Assembly: GCA_039180415.1 (NCBI GenBank)
Contig: JBCDDH010000001.1
Span: forward strand, 49,155-113,154
Length of the DNA: 64,000 nt
Origin: CAZIXN01 sp039180415
GTDB lineage: Bacteria > Planctomycetota > Phycisphaerae > Phycisphaerales > Phycisphaeraceae
Reading direction: 5' to 3'
The notes beneath the pieces were generated by a model that saw only the letters and a program-made list of their open reading frames with translations, did not search any database and was not told the DNA's origin. Shown piece after piece: positions 25,052-33,805 of this stretch. Both the position numbers and the translations under genes were made by a program. Numbering within the stretch: position 1 is the first letter of the stretch; the number at the start of each line of letters is the position of its first letter.

Positions 25052-25309
25052 TCAGTCGCGGACCTTGCGGATGGCGGTGTCCCACCAATGGGCGGCGAGT
25101 TGCCGGGCGGCGGGGAGTTTCATGAGTTCCGAGAACCCGCCGCCGCCCGGCAGCTTGGAGTCCAGGCGTCGCGTGGGGATGCGGGGCAGCTGGGCCGCGG
25201 CTTCGGGGTCGTCACGTGTGGCCCAGGTGAGGAAGGCCGAGTGCGCGGCGATCATCTGGTCGGGGGATTGTGGTCGGCGTGAGCGGCCGAGCGTGATGGA
25301 AAAGCCCAC
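25052..25309 (-). CDS. small hypothetical protein
   Basis: 85 aa from a GTG at 25309 with AAAGGA about 6 nt upstream. No known domain. The sequence (SPDQMIAAHSAFLTWATRDD, LPAARQLAAHWWDTAIRKVRD) has amphipathic helices, ordinary composition and third-position GC typical of the neighbouring genes, so it is probably real. The flanking stretches 24886-25051 and 25310-25442 hold no other recognisable gene. Confidence 0.55.
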   Translation of the reverse strand: MGFSITLGRSRRPQSPDQMIAAHSAFLTWATRDDPEAAAQLPRIPTRRLDSKLPGGGGFSELMKLPAARQLAAHWWDTAIRKVRD

Positions 25310-25442
25310 GGGTGGTCCTTTCTCGGGTCGGGCGGGGCGGTTCGGCGGGAGAGGCTAAGCCAGAAATCGGGGCCAGAAACCGGCGGTACGCGGGTCGAGT
25401 GTGCGGGGTTGCATGATATCCGTCGGGGCAGCCAAATCGGGC

Positions 25443-26174
25443 TTATCCGCCGCCGTTTTCCGGGTGAGACGCGGGGGCTGGCGGCGGGGCGTCGGCGAAC
25501 GGGGCGTACGGGTCGCGGGGCAGCGACCAGAGGCCGACGCGGTCGCGGCGGGCCTGCTGCTCGAGCAGCGCGAAGCGCTCGGCGTGGCGGTGCGGCCAGC
25601 GGTCGTCGGCCCGGGCGAGGCCCGCGAGGATCAGCCGCTCGGCCAGCAGCCCGCCGTCGGGCAGTTCGACATGGGCGACCAGCCGGCCGAAGCGGCCGCG
25701 GGGGCGGGTGCGTTCGAGGCGGAGCGTGACGGCTTGCCCGGTGAGCCAACGAGTGGCGAGCGCGGCGGCCTCGTCGGCGAACGGCTCCGCGGGCGTCGGT
25801 TGGATGTCGGGCCGGCGGGGGTCCGTGGGGCGGGCGAGCTCGGGCGTGTCGACGCCCCAAACGCGGACCCGCGTGGTCGGCGGGGGGACGGCAAGGTCTT
25901 CCCGTTGGGCCCGGGTGAAGTCGGGCGCGGCGACATCGAAGGTGTCGCCGTCGATCACACGGGTGACCAGGAACGTGCCGCCGTCGTATCGACCCAGGTC
26001 GCCGCGCCCGCTCAGCAGGAACCCGCCGCGATCGACGAGCACCAGCACGATCAGCGCGACCAGGACCGCGGTGAGGCGCGAAGCGAAGCGGCGGCGTTTG
26101 CGGCGGAGCAGGGCGTCGACGTTGGGGGCTCGGCGGCGTCGGCGCGACGGACGGCGGGCGCGTTTCGCGGGCAT
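25443..26174 (-). CDS. membrane-anchored thermonuclease-like (SNase) protein
   Basis: 243 aa. A strongly basic N-terminus (MPAKRARRPSRRRRR) precedes one membrane helix (LTAVLVALIVLVLVDRGGF, about residues 34-52), so the catalytic domain is probably outside the cytoplasm. The staphylococcal nuclease fold follows: TRVIDGDTFDVA, the catalytic Arg/Glu region VRVWGVDTPELARP, LERTRPRGRFGRLVAHV, LAERLILAGLARAD and ARRDRVGLWS. Asp, Arg and Glu residues at the expected positions suggest Ca-dependent nuclease activity. An insertion precedes VRVWGVDTPE. Confidence 0.88.
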   Translation of the reverse strand: MPAKRARRPSRRRRRAPNVDALLRRKRRRFASRLTAVLVALIVLVLVDRGGFLLSGRGDLGRYDGGTFLVTRVIDGDTFDVAAPDFTRAQREDLAVPPPTTRVRVWGVDTPELARPTDPRRPDIQPTPAEPFADEAAALATRWLTGQAVTLRLERTRPRGRFGRLVAHVELPDGGLLAERLILAGLARADDRWPHRHAERFALLEQQARRDRVGLWSLPRDPYAPFADAPPPAPASHPENGGG

Positions 26175-26238
26175 GGCGTCAGGCTACGGCGGCCGTCGAT
26201 CGCCGACCAGGGCCGATCGGAAGGACGCGGAATGGGCG

Positions 26239-26625
26239 TCAGGCGAACACGTCGAGCAGCACGCCCAGCGTGGCCGGCGGGTAGATCGGCACCGGCCGCT
26301 CGATCACGATCGGGTCGGCGGCCGGATGGGGGTGATCGTGAAGGTGCGCGGTGGTTTCCAGGCGTAGGAAGCCCGCCGGGCGTTCGGCGGTGCAGGCGTG
26401 GTTTTCGCACGGCGGCGTGGCGTGTTTCAACGCGGCGAGGACCGCGGGGTCGTGGAGCCGGTGATATTCGTGGAGTTCGTATGTGCCGTGCTTGAAAAGC
26501 GCCCGCGGTTGTTGGTCGCGCGGCTCGGTCGCCGGGGCCAAGCGTTCGGCCCGCGCGACGTCCACCGCGAGGTTCTCGCCCGGCAGGTACGGCCGAAACC
26601 CGAGATGGCCGACGGACACGTCCAC
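26239..26625 (-). CDS. possible hypothetical protein between nuclease and queA genes
   Basis: A minus-strand frame of about 128 residues from GTG 26625 (or GTG 26619) to TGA 26239. It is divergent from queA and ends 65 bp before the nuclease start. It encodes ordinary-looking protein (RPYLPGENLAVDVARAERL, FKHGTYELHEYHRLHDPAVL, IVIERPVPIYPPATLGVLLD) with Cys-His-rich PPCENHACTAE. The open frame continues into queA, where it is certainly a shadow. No family was recognised and no good Shine-Dalgarno was found, so this is a tentative call for an otherwise empty 600-bp gap. Confidence 0.35.
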   Translation of the reverse strand: MDVSVGHLGFRPYLPGENLAVDVARAERLAPATEPRDQQPRALFKHGTYELHEYHRLHDPAVLAALKHATPPCENHACTAERPAGFLRLETTAHLHDHPHPAADPIVIERPVPIYPPATLGVLLDVFA

Positions 26626-26778
26626 GCTCAAGCCTGCCCGCGCTGCGGCCCGCGGCCAGCGGACGCGCCGGATGGGGCTCGGCGTGCGGCGGGGCGCGAT
26701 CGGCCTCCGCGCGGCGAGACCGGTCTGTGCGGGATGTGGCGTCCGGACCACGCCGCGGCCCGGTTTAGCATGGCCGCG

Positions 26779-27942
26779 ATGCGCACCGAAGCCCTGGACT
26801 TCGAACTGCCCGAGCGGCTGATCGCGACGAGTCCGGCCGAGCCGCGCGACGCGGCCCGGCTGATGGTGATCGACCGCGCGGCGGGCACGCTCGAACACCG
26901 CCGCGTACGCGACCTGCCCGCGTTGGTCGAGGGTGGCGGCGCGGACAAAGCCCACTTCCGCGCGGGCGACTTGATGATCGTCAACCGCAGCCGCGTGCTG
27001 CCGGCGTATTGGGAGGGCCGGCGGGCGGCGACCGGCGGGCGAGTGACCGGGCTTTACCTCAACGGGAACGATGAAGACGGCGGGCGGGCGCGATGGAGCG
27101 TGATGCTCGAGACGCGAGGCAAGCCGGGCGTAGGTGAGGTTCTCGAATTGGAAGCCGAAGCGCAGGCGGGTTTGCGGCTGGTGTTGCGGGAACGAACCGG
27201 GCCGGGGACGTGGATCGCCGAGCCGCGCGGATTAGACGACACGGCGTTGAACCCCGAGGACGCGCTGGCGGCGCTGCGGCGTGTGGGCAAGCCGCCCCTG
27301 CCGCCGTACATCCGCAAGGCCCGCAAGGCGATGGGGCTGACGGAGTTCACCGAGTCGGACCGAGAGCGGTACGAGACCGTGTATGCCACGGGCGACGACG
27401 CTTCGGGCGGTTCGATCGCGGCGCCGACCGCGGGGCTGCACTTCACGCCGGCGTTGTTGGATCGGCTGGATGCGCTGGGGTTGTGTCGCGTCGGCGTGAC
27501 GCTGCACGTGGGCGTGGGCACGTTCCTGCCGGTGCGCAGCGAGACGCTGGAAGGACACGCGATGCATTCCGAACGCTTCGCGGTGTCCCCCGATGCGCTG
27601 GACGCGTTGCGGGTGAGCCACACGGAAGGCCGCCGGCGGCTGGTCGTCGGCACGACCGCGGTGCGGACGCTCGAATCGTTGCCGCACCCGCTGCCCACAG
27701 CGGACGCCCGCCCCGACGGGATCGCCGGCGACACGGACCTGTTCATCCGGCCGGACGTGGGCTTCACGTTCCGACACACCGATGCGCTGCTCACGAACTT
27801 CCACCTGCCGCAGAGCACGCTGATCGCGCTCGTGGCGTCGCTGCCGGGCGTGGGTTTGGCGAACCTCAAGGCCTGGTACGCCGAAGCGATCGCGCACGAG
27901 TACCGGTTCTTCTCGTACGGCGACGCGATGCTGTTGGTGTGA
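26779..27942 (+). CDS. queA: S-adenosylmethionine:tRNA ribosyltransferase-isomerase
   Basis: 387 aa from ATG 26779 (MRTEALDFELPERLIATSPA); ATG 26770 is equally in frame. QueA transfers and isomerises the ribosyl moiety of SAM to preQ1-modified tRNA, giving epoxyqueuosine. Conserved segments: FELPERLIATSPAEPRDAAR, LMIVNRSRVLPAYWEGRR, GKPPLPPYIRK, RYETVYATGDDASGGSIAAP, TAGLHFTPALLDRL, VTLHVGVGTFLPVRSE and FLPQST-like NFHLPQSTLIALVASL. It is somewhat longer than average because of short loops. The upstream open frame (from 26398) is not part of the gene. No other queuosine genes are adjacent. Confidence 0.95.
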   Translation: MRTEALDFELPERLIATSPAEPRDAARLMVIDRAAGTLEHRRVRDLPALVEGGGADKAHFRAGDLMIVNRSRVLPAYWEGRRAATGGRVTGLYLNGNDEDGGRARWSVMLETRGKPGVGEVLELEAEAQAGLRLVLRERTGPGTWIAEPRGLDDTALNPEDALAALRRVGKPPLPPYIRKARKAMGLTEFTESDRERYETVYATGDDASGGSIAAPTAGLHFTPALLDRLDALGLCRVGVTLHVGVGTFLPVRSETLEGHAMHSERFAVSPDALDALRVSHTEGRRRLVVGTTAVRTLESLPHPLPTADARPDGIAGDTDLFIRPDVGFTFRHTDALLTNFHLPQSTLIALVASLPGVGLANLKAWYAEAIAHEYRFFSYGDAMLLV

Positions 27943-28069
27943 AGCGTGAGAGGCATCGGTGGGTGGTGGCGGGCGATTGGTGGTAAGCGTGCACGCGCCG
28001 GTGGATGACTCGTCCGCTTTCGGTCCCCTCAACGCCCACCAGCCCGTAACACTTCCGTACACTCGCCGC

Positions 28070-29134
28070 GTGCCGCTGGATCAAGGCCATCCCGACGACG
28101 ATCGCCCGTTGTTCGCGGACGCGAAGCAGGACGCGCCGATGCCGCTGGGCGATCACTTGGAAGAGCTGCGCGGCTGCGTGATCCGCGCGATGGTCGGGGT
28201 GTTCGTGATCTTCTTCGTGGTGGTGCTCCCGCCGGTCGCCACGCGGATCATTTCGTGGCTAGCCCGGCCGCTGCTGTCGGCGATGCACGAGACGGGCTAC
28301 CCGCCGCAGACGTTCGTCACCGACCCGACCGCGGGGTTCACGAGCGTGTACCTGCCGGTGAGCTTCATCACGGCGCTGATCGTCGCGTCGCCTTGGGTGC
28401 TCTACCAGCTGTGGCGGTTCGTGTCGGTCGGGCTTTACGCCAACGAGCGGCGGGCCGTGCACATCCTGGTGCCGTTCAGCACGTTCATGACCGCGCTGGG
28501 CGTGGGGTTCACGTACTACGTGATGCTGCCGGTGTCGCTGATGTTCTTCTTGAGTTTCGCGAAGCTCTACCCGCAGGTCGAACCGGGCGAGCCCGGCTAC
28601 GTCTTGGGCTTCCTGATCGATACGGTTTACGGCAGCGATCGGCCCGACCCGCGGACGTTCGAAGACCCCGCTACGGCGATCATCCCCGCGCTGCCGGTGC
28701 TCGCGAACGATCCCGACCCGTTGCTGGAAGGCCTGCTTTGGATCGACGGGCCGTCCGGCACGTTGCGGATGGTCGTCAACGGCCGCATCACGGAGCAGAC
28801 CGCCGCCAAGCCGCAGCTCATGACGCCGCTGCCGAAGGTGGACGAATACGTGCGGTTCGCGGCGTACCTGGGGCTGGGCGTGGTGGCGGCGTTTCAGCTG
28901 CCGGTGCTGATGCTGGTGACCGGGTGGACGGGGTTGGTCGACCCGGACTGGGTCGCGAAGGGTCGGAAGTACGCGTTGTTCGTATGTGTGTGCTTGGGCG
29001 GTATCCTGACGCCAACCGATCTGCTGAGCATGGCAGTGCTGTCGGTGCCGCTTTACGGGCTGTTTGAGTTGGGCTTGCTGCTAATGCGTTTCGCGCATCG
29101 CGGCGGCGCCCAAGCGGACTCGGCCGAGGCTTAA
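28070..29134 (+). CDS. tatC: twin-arginine translocase subunit TatC with a large periplasmic insertion
   Basis: 354 aa from GTG 28070, against about 250 for a standard TatC. Conserved: MPLGDHLEELR at the cytosolic N-terminus, SPWVLYQLWRFVSVGLYANE (Tat signal-peptide binding region, with Glu in YANERR), then TM helices through VFVIFFVVVLPPVA, FITALIVASPWVLY, FMTALGVGFTYYVM, AAYLGLGVVAAFQLPVLMLV and a C-terminal helix. About 85-90 extra polar residues (about 168-256) lie in the loop after TM3, between LSFAKLYPQ and VDEYVRFAAYL. The usual FExPV motif reads FQLPV. No tatA/B is adjacent. The stop overlaps the convergent HD-GYP gene by 4 bp. Confidence 0.92.
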   Translation: MPLDQGHPDDDRPLFADAKQDAPMPLGDHLEELRGCVIRAMVGVFVIFFVVVLPPVATRIISWLARPLLSAMHETGYPPQTFVTDPTAGFTSVYLPVSFITALIVASPWVLYQLWRFVSVGLYANERRAVHILVPFSTFMTALGVGFTYYVMLPVSLMFFLSFAKLYPQVEPGEPGYVLGFLIDTVYGSDRPDPRTFEDPATAIIPALPVLANDPDPLLEGLLWIDGPSGTLRMVVNGRITEQTAAKPQLMTPLPKVDEYVRFAAYLGLGVVAAFQLPVLMLVTGWTGLVDPDWVAKGRKYALFVCVCLGGILTPTDLLSMAVLSVPLYGLFELGLLLMRFAHRGGAQADSAEA

Positions 29135-30324
29135 GCCGCGCGGATCGCGCCTTCTTCCGGGGGCAGCTCGAAGAGGTACGCGCCGACTTCGTGGCCGTCG
29201 CATTGGCGGACGTAGCGGGTGGCCGGCTCGTCGCGCAGGTCGATCAGCGGGCCGTCGGGCTCGGCGTCGGGGTCGTCGAGCGCGTCGAGGGACGCGACGG
29301 CTTGGATGGTCGGCCGGCAGGGCGCGTCGTCGTGCGGTGCGACGGCCACGGCGGCGGTGCCGTCGCTGAGCAGCAGCCGGCTGCCGGGGGCGAAGGGCGG
29401 GACCACGCGCAGCAAGGCCTGGAGCACGGTCTCGTCGAACCGTTGACGCATGGCGGGCATCATCATCGCGTGCAGCGCGAAGGCCACGGGTTGCTCGGGC
29501 AGGCCCGGCGGTCGGCGGAGGCGGTCGAACTGATCGGCGACGCCGGCGATGCGGGCGTAGATGTGGATCGACTCGCCGGAGAGCGTCGGGTGTTCGCCGC
29601 CGGCGTAACCGCTGCCGTCCGCGCGTTGGTGGTGGTGCAGGACGACGGTGGCGGCGGTCGGTTCGACCTGGCCGCGGACCATCTGGAAGCCCAGGGCCGG
29701 GTGCTGCCGCCAGCCCGCGTGGTCGTCGTCGCCGTGCTTCAGGAAGGCGTCGCGGTCGTCGGCGTCGAGGCGGGTGACGCCGATGTCGTGGAGCATCGCG
29801 CCGATGCCCAGGTTTTTCACGTCCTTCGCCCGGTCGGGCCGGACGTGCTTGCGCGACTGGACCAGGTACCCGTCGAGCTTCAGGCCCATGAGCAGGGACA
29901 GGTACGCCACGCCGCTGGCGTGGCGGAGCTGGTCGTCGCCGGCGTGGTGCAGGTCGCCCACGAACATCGCCGCCGTGGGCTGTTCGAGGCATTGGCGGAT
30001 CAGGTTCGTGACCGCGTCGGTGTAGTCGGCGATGGGCAGCTTGGGGGCGGCGCTGCGCTGGGCGGCCTCGAACGCGCCGGCGATCTCGGTGAACACCGCG
30101 GACTGGGCGGCCATCACCTCGGGGTGCACGTGCTTTTCGAGGAAAGCCATGCCCGGAGCGCGGACCCAGACGGTGCGGATCTTGAAGTCGCGCAGGCGGG
30201 TGATCGCGGCTTCGCTGAGCGTGAACCCGGTCTTGAGCAGCGTTTGCGAAGGCGTCTGCGGGTGCATCACCGGCAGGGCGAGCGTCATCCCGGGGCGCAG
30301 CTTGGTGGCGTCGACGCGCAACAT
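29131..30324 (-). CDS. HD-GYP domain protein, putative c-di-GMP phosphodiesterase
   Basis: 397 aa. Residues 1-60 form a small N-terminal domain (KLRPGMTLALPVMHP, LLKTGFTLSEAAITRLRDF). The HD-GYP domain has every metal ligand position: His in LRHASGVAYL, HD in GAMLHDIGV, His in RQHPALGF, HH in VVLHHHQRADGSGY and Asp in GVADQFD. The signature GYP is GYA, and the usual HHE is HHH-Q. The ~110-residue C-terminus (LLLSDGTAAVAVAPH, VGAYLFELPPEE) is a beta-rich domain of the kind that often follows. It is expected to be cytosolic and to hydrolyse cyclic di-GMP; activity is likely but unproven. Confidence 0.88.
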   Translation of the reverse strand: MLRVDATKLRPGMTLALPVMHPQTPSQTLLKTGFTLSEAAITRLRDFKIRTVWVRAPGMAFLEKHVHPEVMAAQSAVFTEIAGAFEAAQRSAAPKLPIADYTDAVTNLIRQCLEQPTAAMFVGDLHHAGDDQLRHASGVAYLSLLMGLKLDGYLVQSRKHVRPDRAKDVKNLGIGAMLHDIGVTRLDADDRDAFLKHGDDDHAGWRQHPALGFQMVRGQVEPTAATVVLHHHQRADGSGYAGGEHPTLSGESIHIYARIAGVADQFDRLRRPPGLPEQPVAFALHAMMMPAMRQRFDETVLQALLRVVPPFAPGSRLLLSDGTAAVAVAPHDDAPCRPTIQAVASLDALDDPDAEPDGPLIDLRDEPATRYVRQCDGHEVGAYLFELPPEEGAIRAA

Positions 30325-30384
30325 CTCATTGTGGATGTCGGCGGGTTTCGGGCCCGACTTAACCGTCGGCCGATAATCCTGGCC

Positions 30385-30672
30385 CTAGCCCGCCAAAACG
30401 TCCATCTTCTTCGCCAACTCGACGTCGAGCGCGGTGACCCGGTTGTCCGCGTCGTGCGTGTTGAGTTGGACCCGCACGGTCTTGTAGACGTTGTGCCAAG
30501 CCGGGTGGTGCCCCAACGACTCGGCCTCGAACGCCACCGCGGTCATCCAGGCGAACGCCGCCTTGAAGTCGGCGAACTCGAAGGTCTTGTGCAAGGCGTG
30601 GTCCTGGAACGACCAGCCGGGTAGATCGGACAGGGCGGCTTGGACGGCGGTTTCGGGGAGCGGGTCGGGCAT
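30385..30672 (-). CDS. 4a-hydroxytetrahydrobiopterin dehydratase (PCD/DCoH)
   Basis: 95 aa from ATG 30672 (MPDPLPETAVQAALSDLPGW), with AGG about 8 nt upstream; the frame extends 30 codons further but without similarity. The signature is complete: FQDHALHKTFEFADFKAAFA, VAFEAESLGHHPAWHNVYKT and VRVQLNTHDADNRVTALDVE, including the HHP motif. It dehydrates pterin-4a-carbinolamine to regenerate the cofactor of aromatic amino-acid hydroxylases. No hydroxylase gene is adjacent, and bacteria often use such proteins for molybdopterin-related or unknown roles. Confidence 0.93.
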   Translation of the reverse strand: MPDPLPETAVQAALSDLPGWSFQDHALHKTFEFADFKAAFAWMTAVAFEAESLGHHPAWHNVYKTVRVQLNTHDADNRVTALDVELAKKMDVLAG

Positions 30673-30782
30673 AGTGTTGACCTGATTATGGGGGCAGCGC
30701 GGCAACAGCAATGTACTCATGGGCCAAGCATTGCTCCGCATCAAAGGTACGCGCGGCGGCACGAATCGGTCAGAATGTGTTG

Positions 30783-30976
30783 ATGAAACGGCGCGATTTA
30801 GAGCGACACCTCAGGCAGCACGGCTGTGAACTGAAGCGTCACGGCGGAAATCACGACTTCTGGCACAACCCGGCCAAGCTCAAAGAAACCGCATCGGTCG
30901 GCATCGAGATATTCCGACCGGGACGGCCCGTGCGATCTGTCGAGCGTTGGGTGTGCCCATGATCGATAAGCGATAG
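30783..30976 (+). pseudogene. hicA: hicA-type toxin gene with a frameshift
   Basis: ATG 30783 starts MKRRDLERHLRQHGCELKRHG, then GNHDFWHNPAKLKETA, a clear HicA mRNA-interferase N-terminus with the catalytic His in GGNH. After about 30893 the family C-terminus continues only in another frame: IGRHRDIPTGTARAICRALG, then VPMIDKR and a stop at 30974-30976. In the original frame translation ends at 30962 with an unrelated tail. One base appears to be missing. Either the toxin is dead or the base is a sequencing error. A hicB-like gene lies convergently 9 bp away. Confidence 0.75.
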
Positions 30977-30985
30977 TCGCTTGAA

Positions 30986-31214
30986 TCATGAAGCTTTTTT
31001 GGGCTCAGAATCCTGGCCGTAGAGCTCCTGACGCAGGGCCATGAGACCGTCTCGCGCCTCTCTGGCCATCTCGAATCCTTCAGAGATCGACTTCGCTTGC
31101 GTAACGAGCCCCGGAATCATCGGCGCGGTGATGCAATACCAGCCGTCCTCATCTTCGGTAAAGGTGAGAAGCCGGTCTCCGTCCGAGACTTGGGTAGGAG
31201 CGATGTTCGGACAT
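30986..31214 (-). pseudogene. hicB: hicB-type antitoxin gene with a frameshift near its start
   Basis: The minus-strand frame ending at TGA 30986-30988 reads GDRLLTFTEDEDGWYCITAP, MIPGLVTQAKSISEGFEMAR and EARDGLMALRQELYGQ, the HicB partial RNase-H-like fold (EDGWY, PGLVTQ). This frame has no start codon before an upstream stop. The only nearby ATG (31214, MSEHRSYPSLG) is one base out of frame; removing one C near 31180 would join them into a normal 76-residue HicB. hicA and hicB are usually co-oriented, but here they converge. The 31215-31270 spacer shows nothing else. Confidence 0.7.
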
Positions 31215-31270
31215 CTCTACAGAATAACTTTTAAACCCACAGGCAAGATGGCGTTTGCCTAGATATTTAC

Positions 31271-32101
31271 TCACTCCGCCCAAGGCGCGACCGCGTCGCC
31301 GATGCCGCAGGCCAGGTAGCCGCCGTCGACAACGATCGTGTGGCCGTTGACGAACTTGCCCGCGGGGGACGCGAGGTAGACCGCCGCGCCGGCGATCTCG
31401 TCGGCGGTGCCGAAGCGGGCCATCGGCGTGTGCTCGAGGATGCGTCGGCCTCGGTCGGTGCCTTCGATCATCTGGCGGTTGATGTCGGTGGGGATGAAGC
31501 CCGGCGCGATGCCGTTGGCGCGGATGCCGAACTTCGCCCACTCGTTGGCGAGGCTGCGCGTCAGGCCGAGCATCGCGTTCTTGGCCGCCGCGTAAGCGGT
31601 TACGCCGGTGAGGTCGACGAAGCTGGAGATCGAGGCGATGTTGAGGATCAGCCCGGCGTGCTGCTCGCGGAAGACGTGGCCGGCGGCCTGACTCACGCGC
31701 AGCGCACCGGTGACGTGGATGTTGAAGAGCTGGTTGATCTCGTCCGCTTCGAGTTCGAACGTGTCTTTCTTGCACATGATCCCGGCGGAGTTGACGACGA
31801 CGTGCAGGCCGGCGTGGACGTCGAGGCATTTCTTAATCGCGTGATCGACCGATCTCGCGTCTTCCACGTCCAGCGCGACGCCGGCGGCGACGGGTTCGGC
31901 GTCGTCGTGGGCGTGGGGCGTGTCGAGCTGGTTGAGGTGCTGCACGGCCCGCTGAACCTTTTCGACGGTGCGGGAGCCGACGACCACCTTGCCGCCGTGC
32001 ATGACGAAGGCTTCCGCGATGGCCAGGCCGATGCCCGATGCGCCGCCGGTGATCAGGGCGGTCTGTCCGGTCAGGTCGAAGAGGGCGGTGGGGATGGGCA
32101 T
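31271..32101 (-). CDS. short-chain dehydrogenase/reductase (SDR)
   Basis: 276 aa, classical SDR. N-terminal cofactor site TALITGGASGIGLAIAEAF with VVGSRT after strand 2; NSAG at the end of strand 4 (VVVNSAGIMCK); Ser in ASISSFVDLTG; catalytic YxxxK in YAAAKNAML; IAPGFIPTDI and FVNGHTIVVDGGYLACGIG at the end. The pattern resembles gluconate 5-dehydrogenase-type and 3-oxoacyl reductase-type SDRs. The substrate is unknown. A moderately large insertion (LDTPHAHDDAEPVAAGV) lies between strands 2 and 3. It is divergent from the cytochrome-c/PQQ-type gene. Confidence 0.92.
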   Translation of the reverse strand: MPIPTALFDLTGQTALITGGASGIGLAIAEAFVMHGGKVVVGSRTVEKVQRAVQHLNQLDTPHAHDDAEPVAAGVALDVEDARSVDHAIKKCLDVHAGLHVVVNSAGIMCKKDTFELEADEINQLFNIHVTGALRVSQAAGHVFREQHAGLILNIASISSFVDLTGVTAYAAAKNAMLGLTRSLANEWAKFGIRANGIAPGFIPTDINRQMIEGTDRGRRILEHTPMARFGTADEIAGAAVYLASPAGKFVNGHTIVVDGGYLACGIGDAVAPWAE

Positions 32102-32297
32102 GGCGGCGTGGGGTTGGAGAAACGGCTAATGATGAGCGTGAGGACAGCGAAAACGGGACGGGGTCGAGCGTTTATCTTGAGCATACGGATTTCGGCGCAG
32201 CCGGCATGCTTCGGTGCGATCGCGTCGTAGGTATGCACGGCTTGTTCGCCGAGAATTCACCCGCGTCGTTCGCCGGTGTCGGCCCTATTCTTTGGCC

Positions 32298-33779
32298 ATG
32301 TCTTACCGCCCGTCCGTGATCGTGATCGCTTTGTCTTGCGTTTTGCTTCCGCTGCTGGCCTCGTCGGCGGCCCGCGCCAATGACGAACGCTTCGACGTGC
32401 GGGCCACCTTCGACCGTCTGTGCGCGACGTGCCACGGACGCGACGGCTCGGGCGGGTCGGCGCCGTCCATGCTCCGTCCCGAAGAACTCAAGCGCCCTAG
32501 CGACGAGGCGATGTACGACATCATCGCCCGCGGCAACGACGAGGCCGGCATGCCCGGGTACGCCAAGACGATGACCGCCGCGCAGATCCGGGCGTTGGTC
32601 GTCTACATCCGTGAGCTGCGGGAACGCCACGCCCGCGGCGAGCTCGAACGGCCCACGCCCGACCGGGCGGGCCTGATTCAAACGCGACACCACGACTTCC
32701 GTTTCGAGACGCTCCTCGACGAAGACGCGGGCTTGGACGAGCCGTGGTCGCTAGCGATCCTGCCCGACGGCGCGATGCTCATCGCCGACAAGCCCGGCCC
32801 GGTCCGGCTGGTGCACCCCGACGGCCGCCTGCACCCCGAGCCGCTGGCCAACACGCCGGCCGTGTTCAGCAACGGCCAGGGCGGGATGCTCGAGGTCGCG
32901 CTGCACCCGGATTACGCCACCTCCGGCCGCGACGGGCACGGCTGGGTGTACCTCGCGTATTCCGACCTCAAGCGGCGCGACGGCCGAGACGTGAGCATGA
33001 CCAAGGTCGTGCGCGCCAAGCTCGACCGCGACGCCCACGCCTTCACCGACTTCGAAACGATCTACCAGGCCGACCCCGAGCACTACTGGCCGACGCGGCA
33101 TCACTTCGGCGTGCGCCTGGTGTTCCGCGGCGGGCACGTGTACTTCCCCGTCGGCGACCGCGGCCGGCAGAACACCGCCCAGGACCTCACGCTGCCCGCG
33201 GGCAAGGTGCACCGCGTCCGCGAAGACGGGCAGATCCCCAGCGACAACCCGTTCGCGCACTCCGAAGACGGCCTGGCCACGATCTACACCTACGGCAACC
33301 GAAACCCTCAGGGCCTGTCGCTGCACCCGGAAACCGGCGAACTCTGGTCCACCGAACACGGCCCACGCGGCGGCGACGAGCTCAACGTCCTCACCGCCGG
33401 CACCAATTACGGCTGGCCCAAGACCACCTTCGGCATCAACTACAACGGCACGCCCGTCACCCACCGCACCCACGCCGACGGCGTCACCCCGCCGATCCAC
33501 CACTGGACGCCGAGCATCGCCGTGTGCGGCACCGACTTCGTCGTCGGCGACGCCTTCCCGAACTGGGAGTACGACCTGCTGGTCACGGCGCTCGTGCGGC
33601 AGGAGCTGCGCCGCTTGCGGCTGGGTATCGACGAAACGGGCGCGGCGGTGGTGCTCGAAGAAGAAACCCTGATCGCCGATCAAGGCCGGATCCGCGACGT
33701 GCCCGTCGCGGACGACGGGACGATCTACGTCATCTTCAACCGCCCCGGCCGCATCGTGCGGCTGACCCCGGCGAGGTAA
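32298..33779 (+). CDS. exported sugar dehydrogenase: cytochrome c domain fused to PQQ-type beta-propeller
   Basis: 493 aa from ATG 32298. Signal peptide VIVIALSCVLLPLLASSAARA. A cytochrome c domain follows with CATCHGRDG (haem site, about residue 40) and axial Met near MPGYAKTMT. After about residue 125, a soluble quinoprotein glucose/aldose dehydrogenase-like six-blade propeller begins: ETLLDEDAGLDEPWSLAILP, QGGMLEVALHPDY, PVGDRGRQNTAQDL, YGNRNPQGLSLHPETGELWS, TEHGPRGGDELNVLTAGTNY and GWP. Fusion to haem suggests periplasmic electron transfer from sugar oxidation. The upstream open frame from 32214 is not coding. Confidence 0.92.
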   Translation: MSYRPSVIVIALSCVLLPLLASSAARANDERFDVRATFDRLCATCHGRDGSGGSAPSMLRPEELKRPSDEAMYDIIARGNDEAGMPGYAKTMTAAQIRALVVYIRELRERHARGELERPTPDRAGLIQTRHHDFRFETLLDEDAGLDEPWSLAILPDGAMLIADKPGPVRLVHPDGRLHPEPLANTPAVFSNGQGGMLEVALHPDYATSGRDGHGWVYLAYSDLKRRDGRDVSMTKVVRAKLDRDAHAFTDFETIYQADPEHYWPTRHHFGVRLVFRGGHVYFPVGDRGRQNTAQDLTLPAGKVHRVREDGQIPSDNPFAHSEDGLATIYTYGNRNPQGLSLHPETGELWSTEHGPRGGDELNVLTAGTNYGWPKTTFGINYNGTPVTHRTHADGVTPPIHHWTPSIAVCGTDFVVGDAFPNWEYDLLVTALVRQELRRLRLGIDETGAAVVLEEETLIADQGRIRDVPVADDGTIYVIFNRPGRIVRLTPAR

Positions 33780-33805
33780 GTTGCGCCGCAGATCGGAGGC
33801 CGGGC

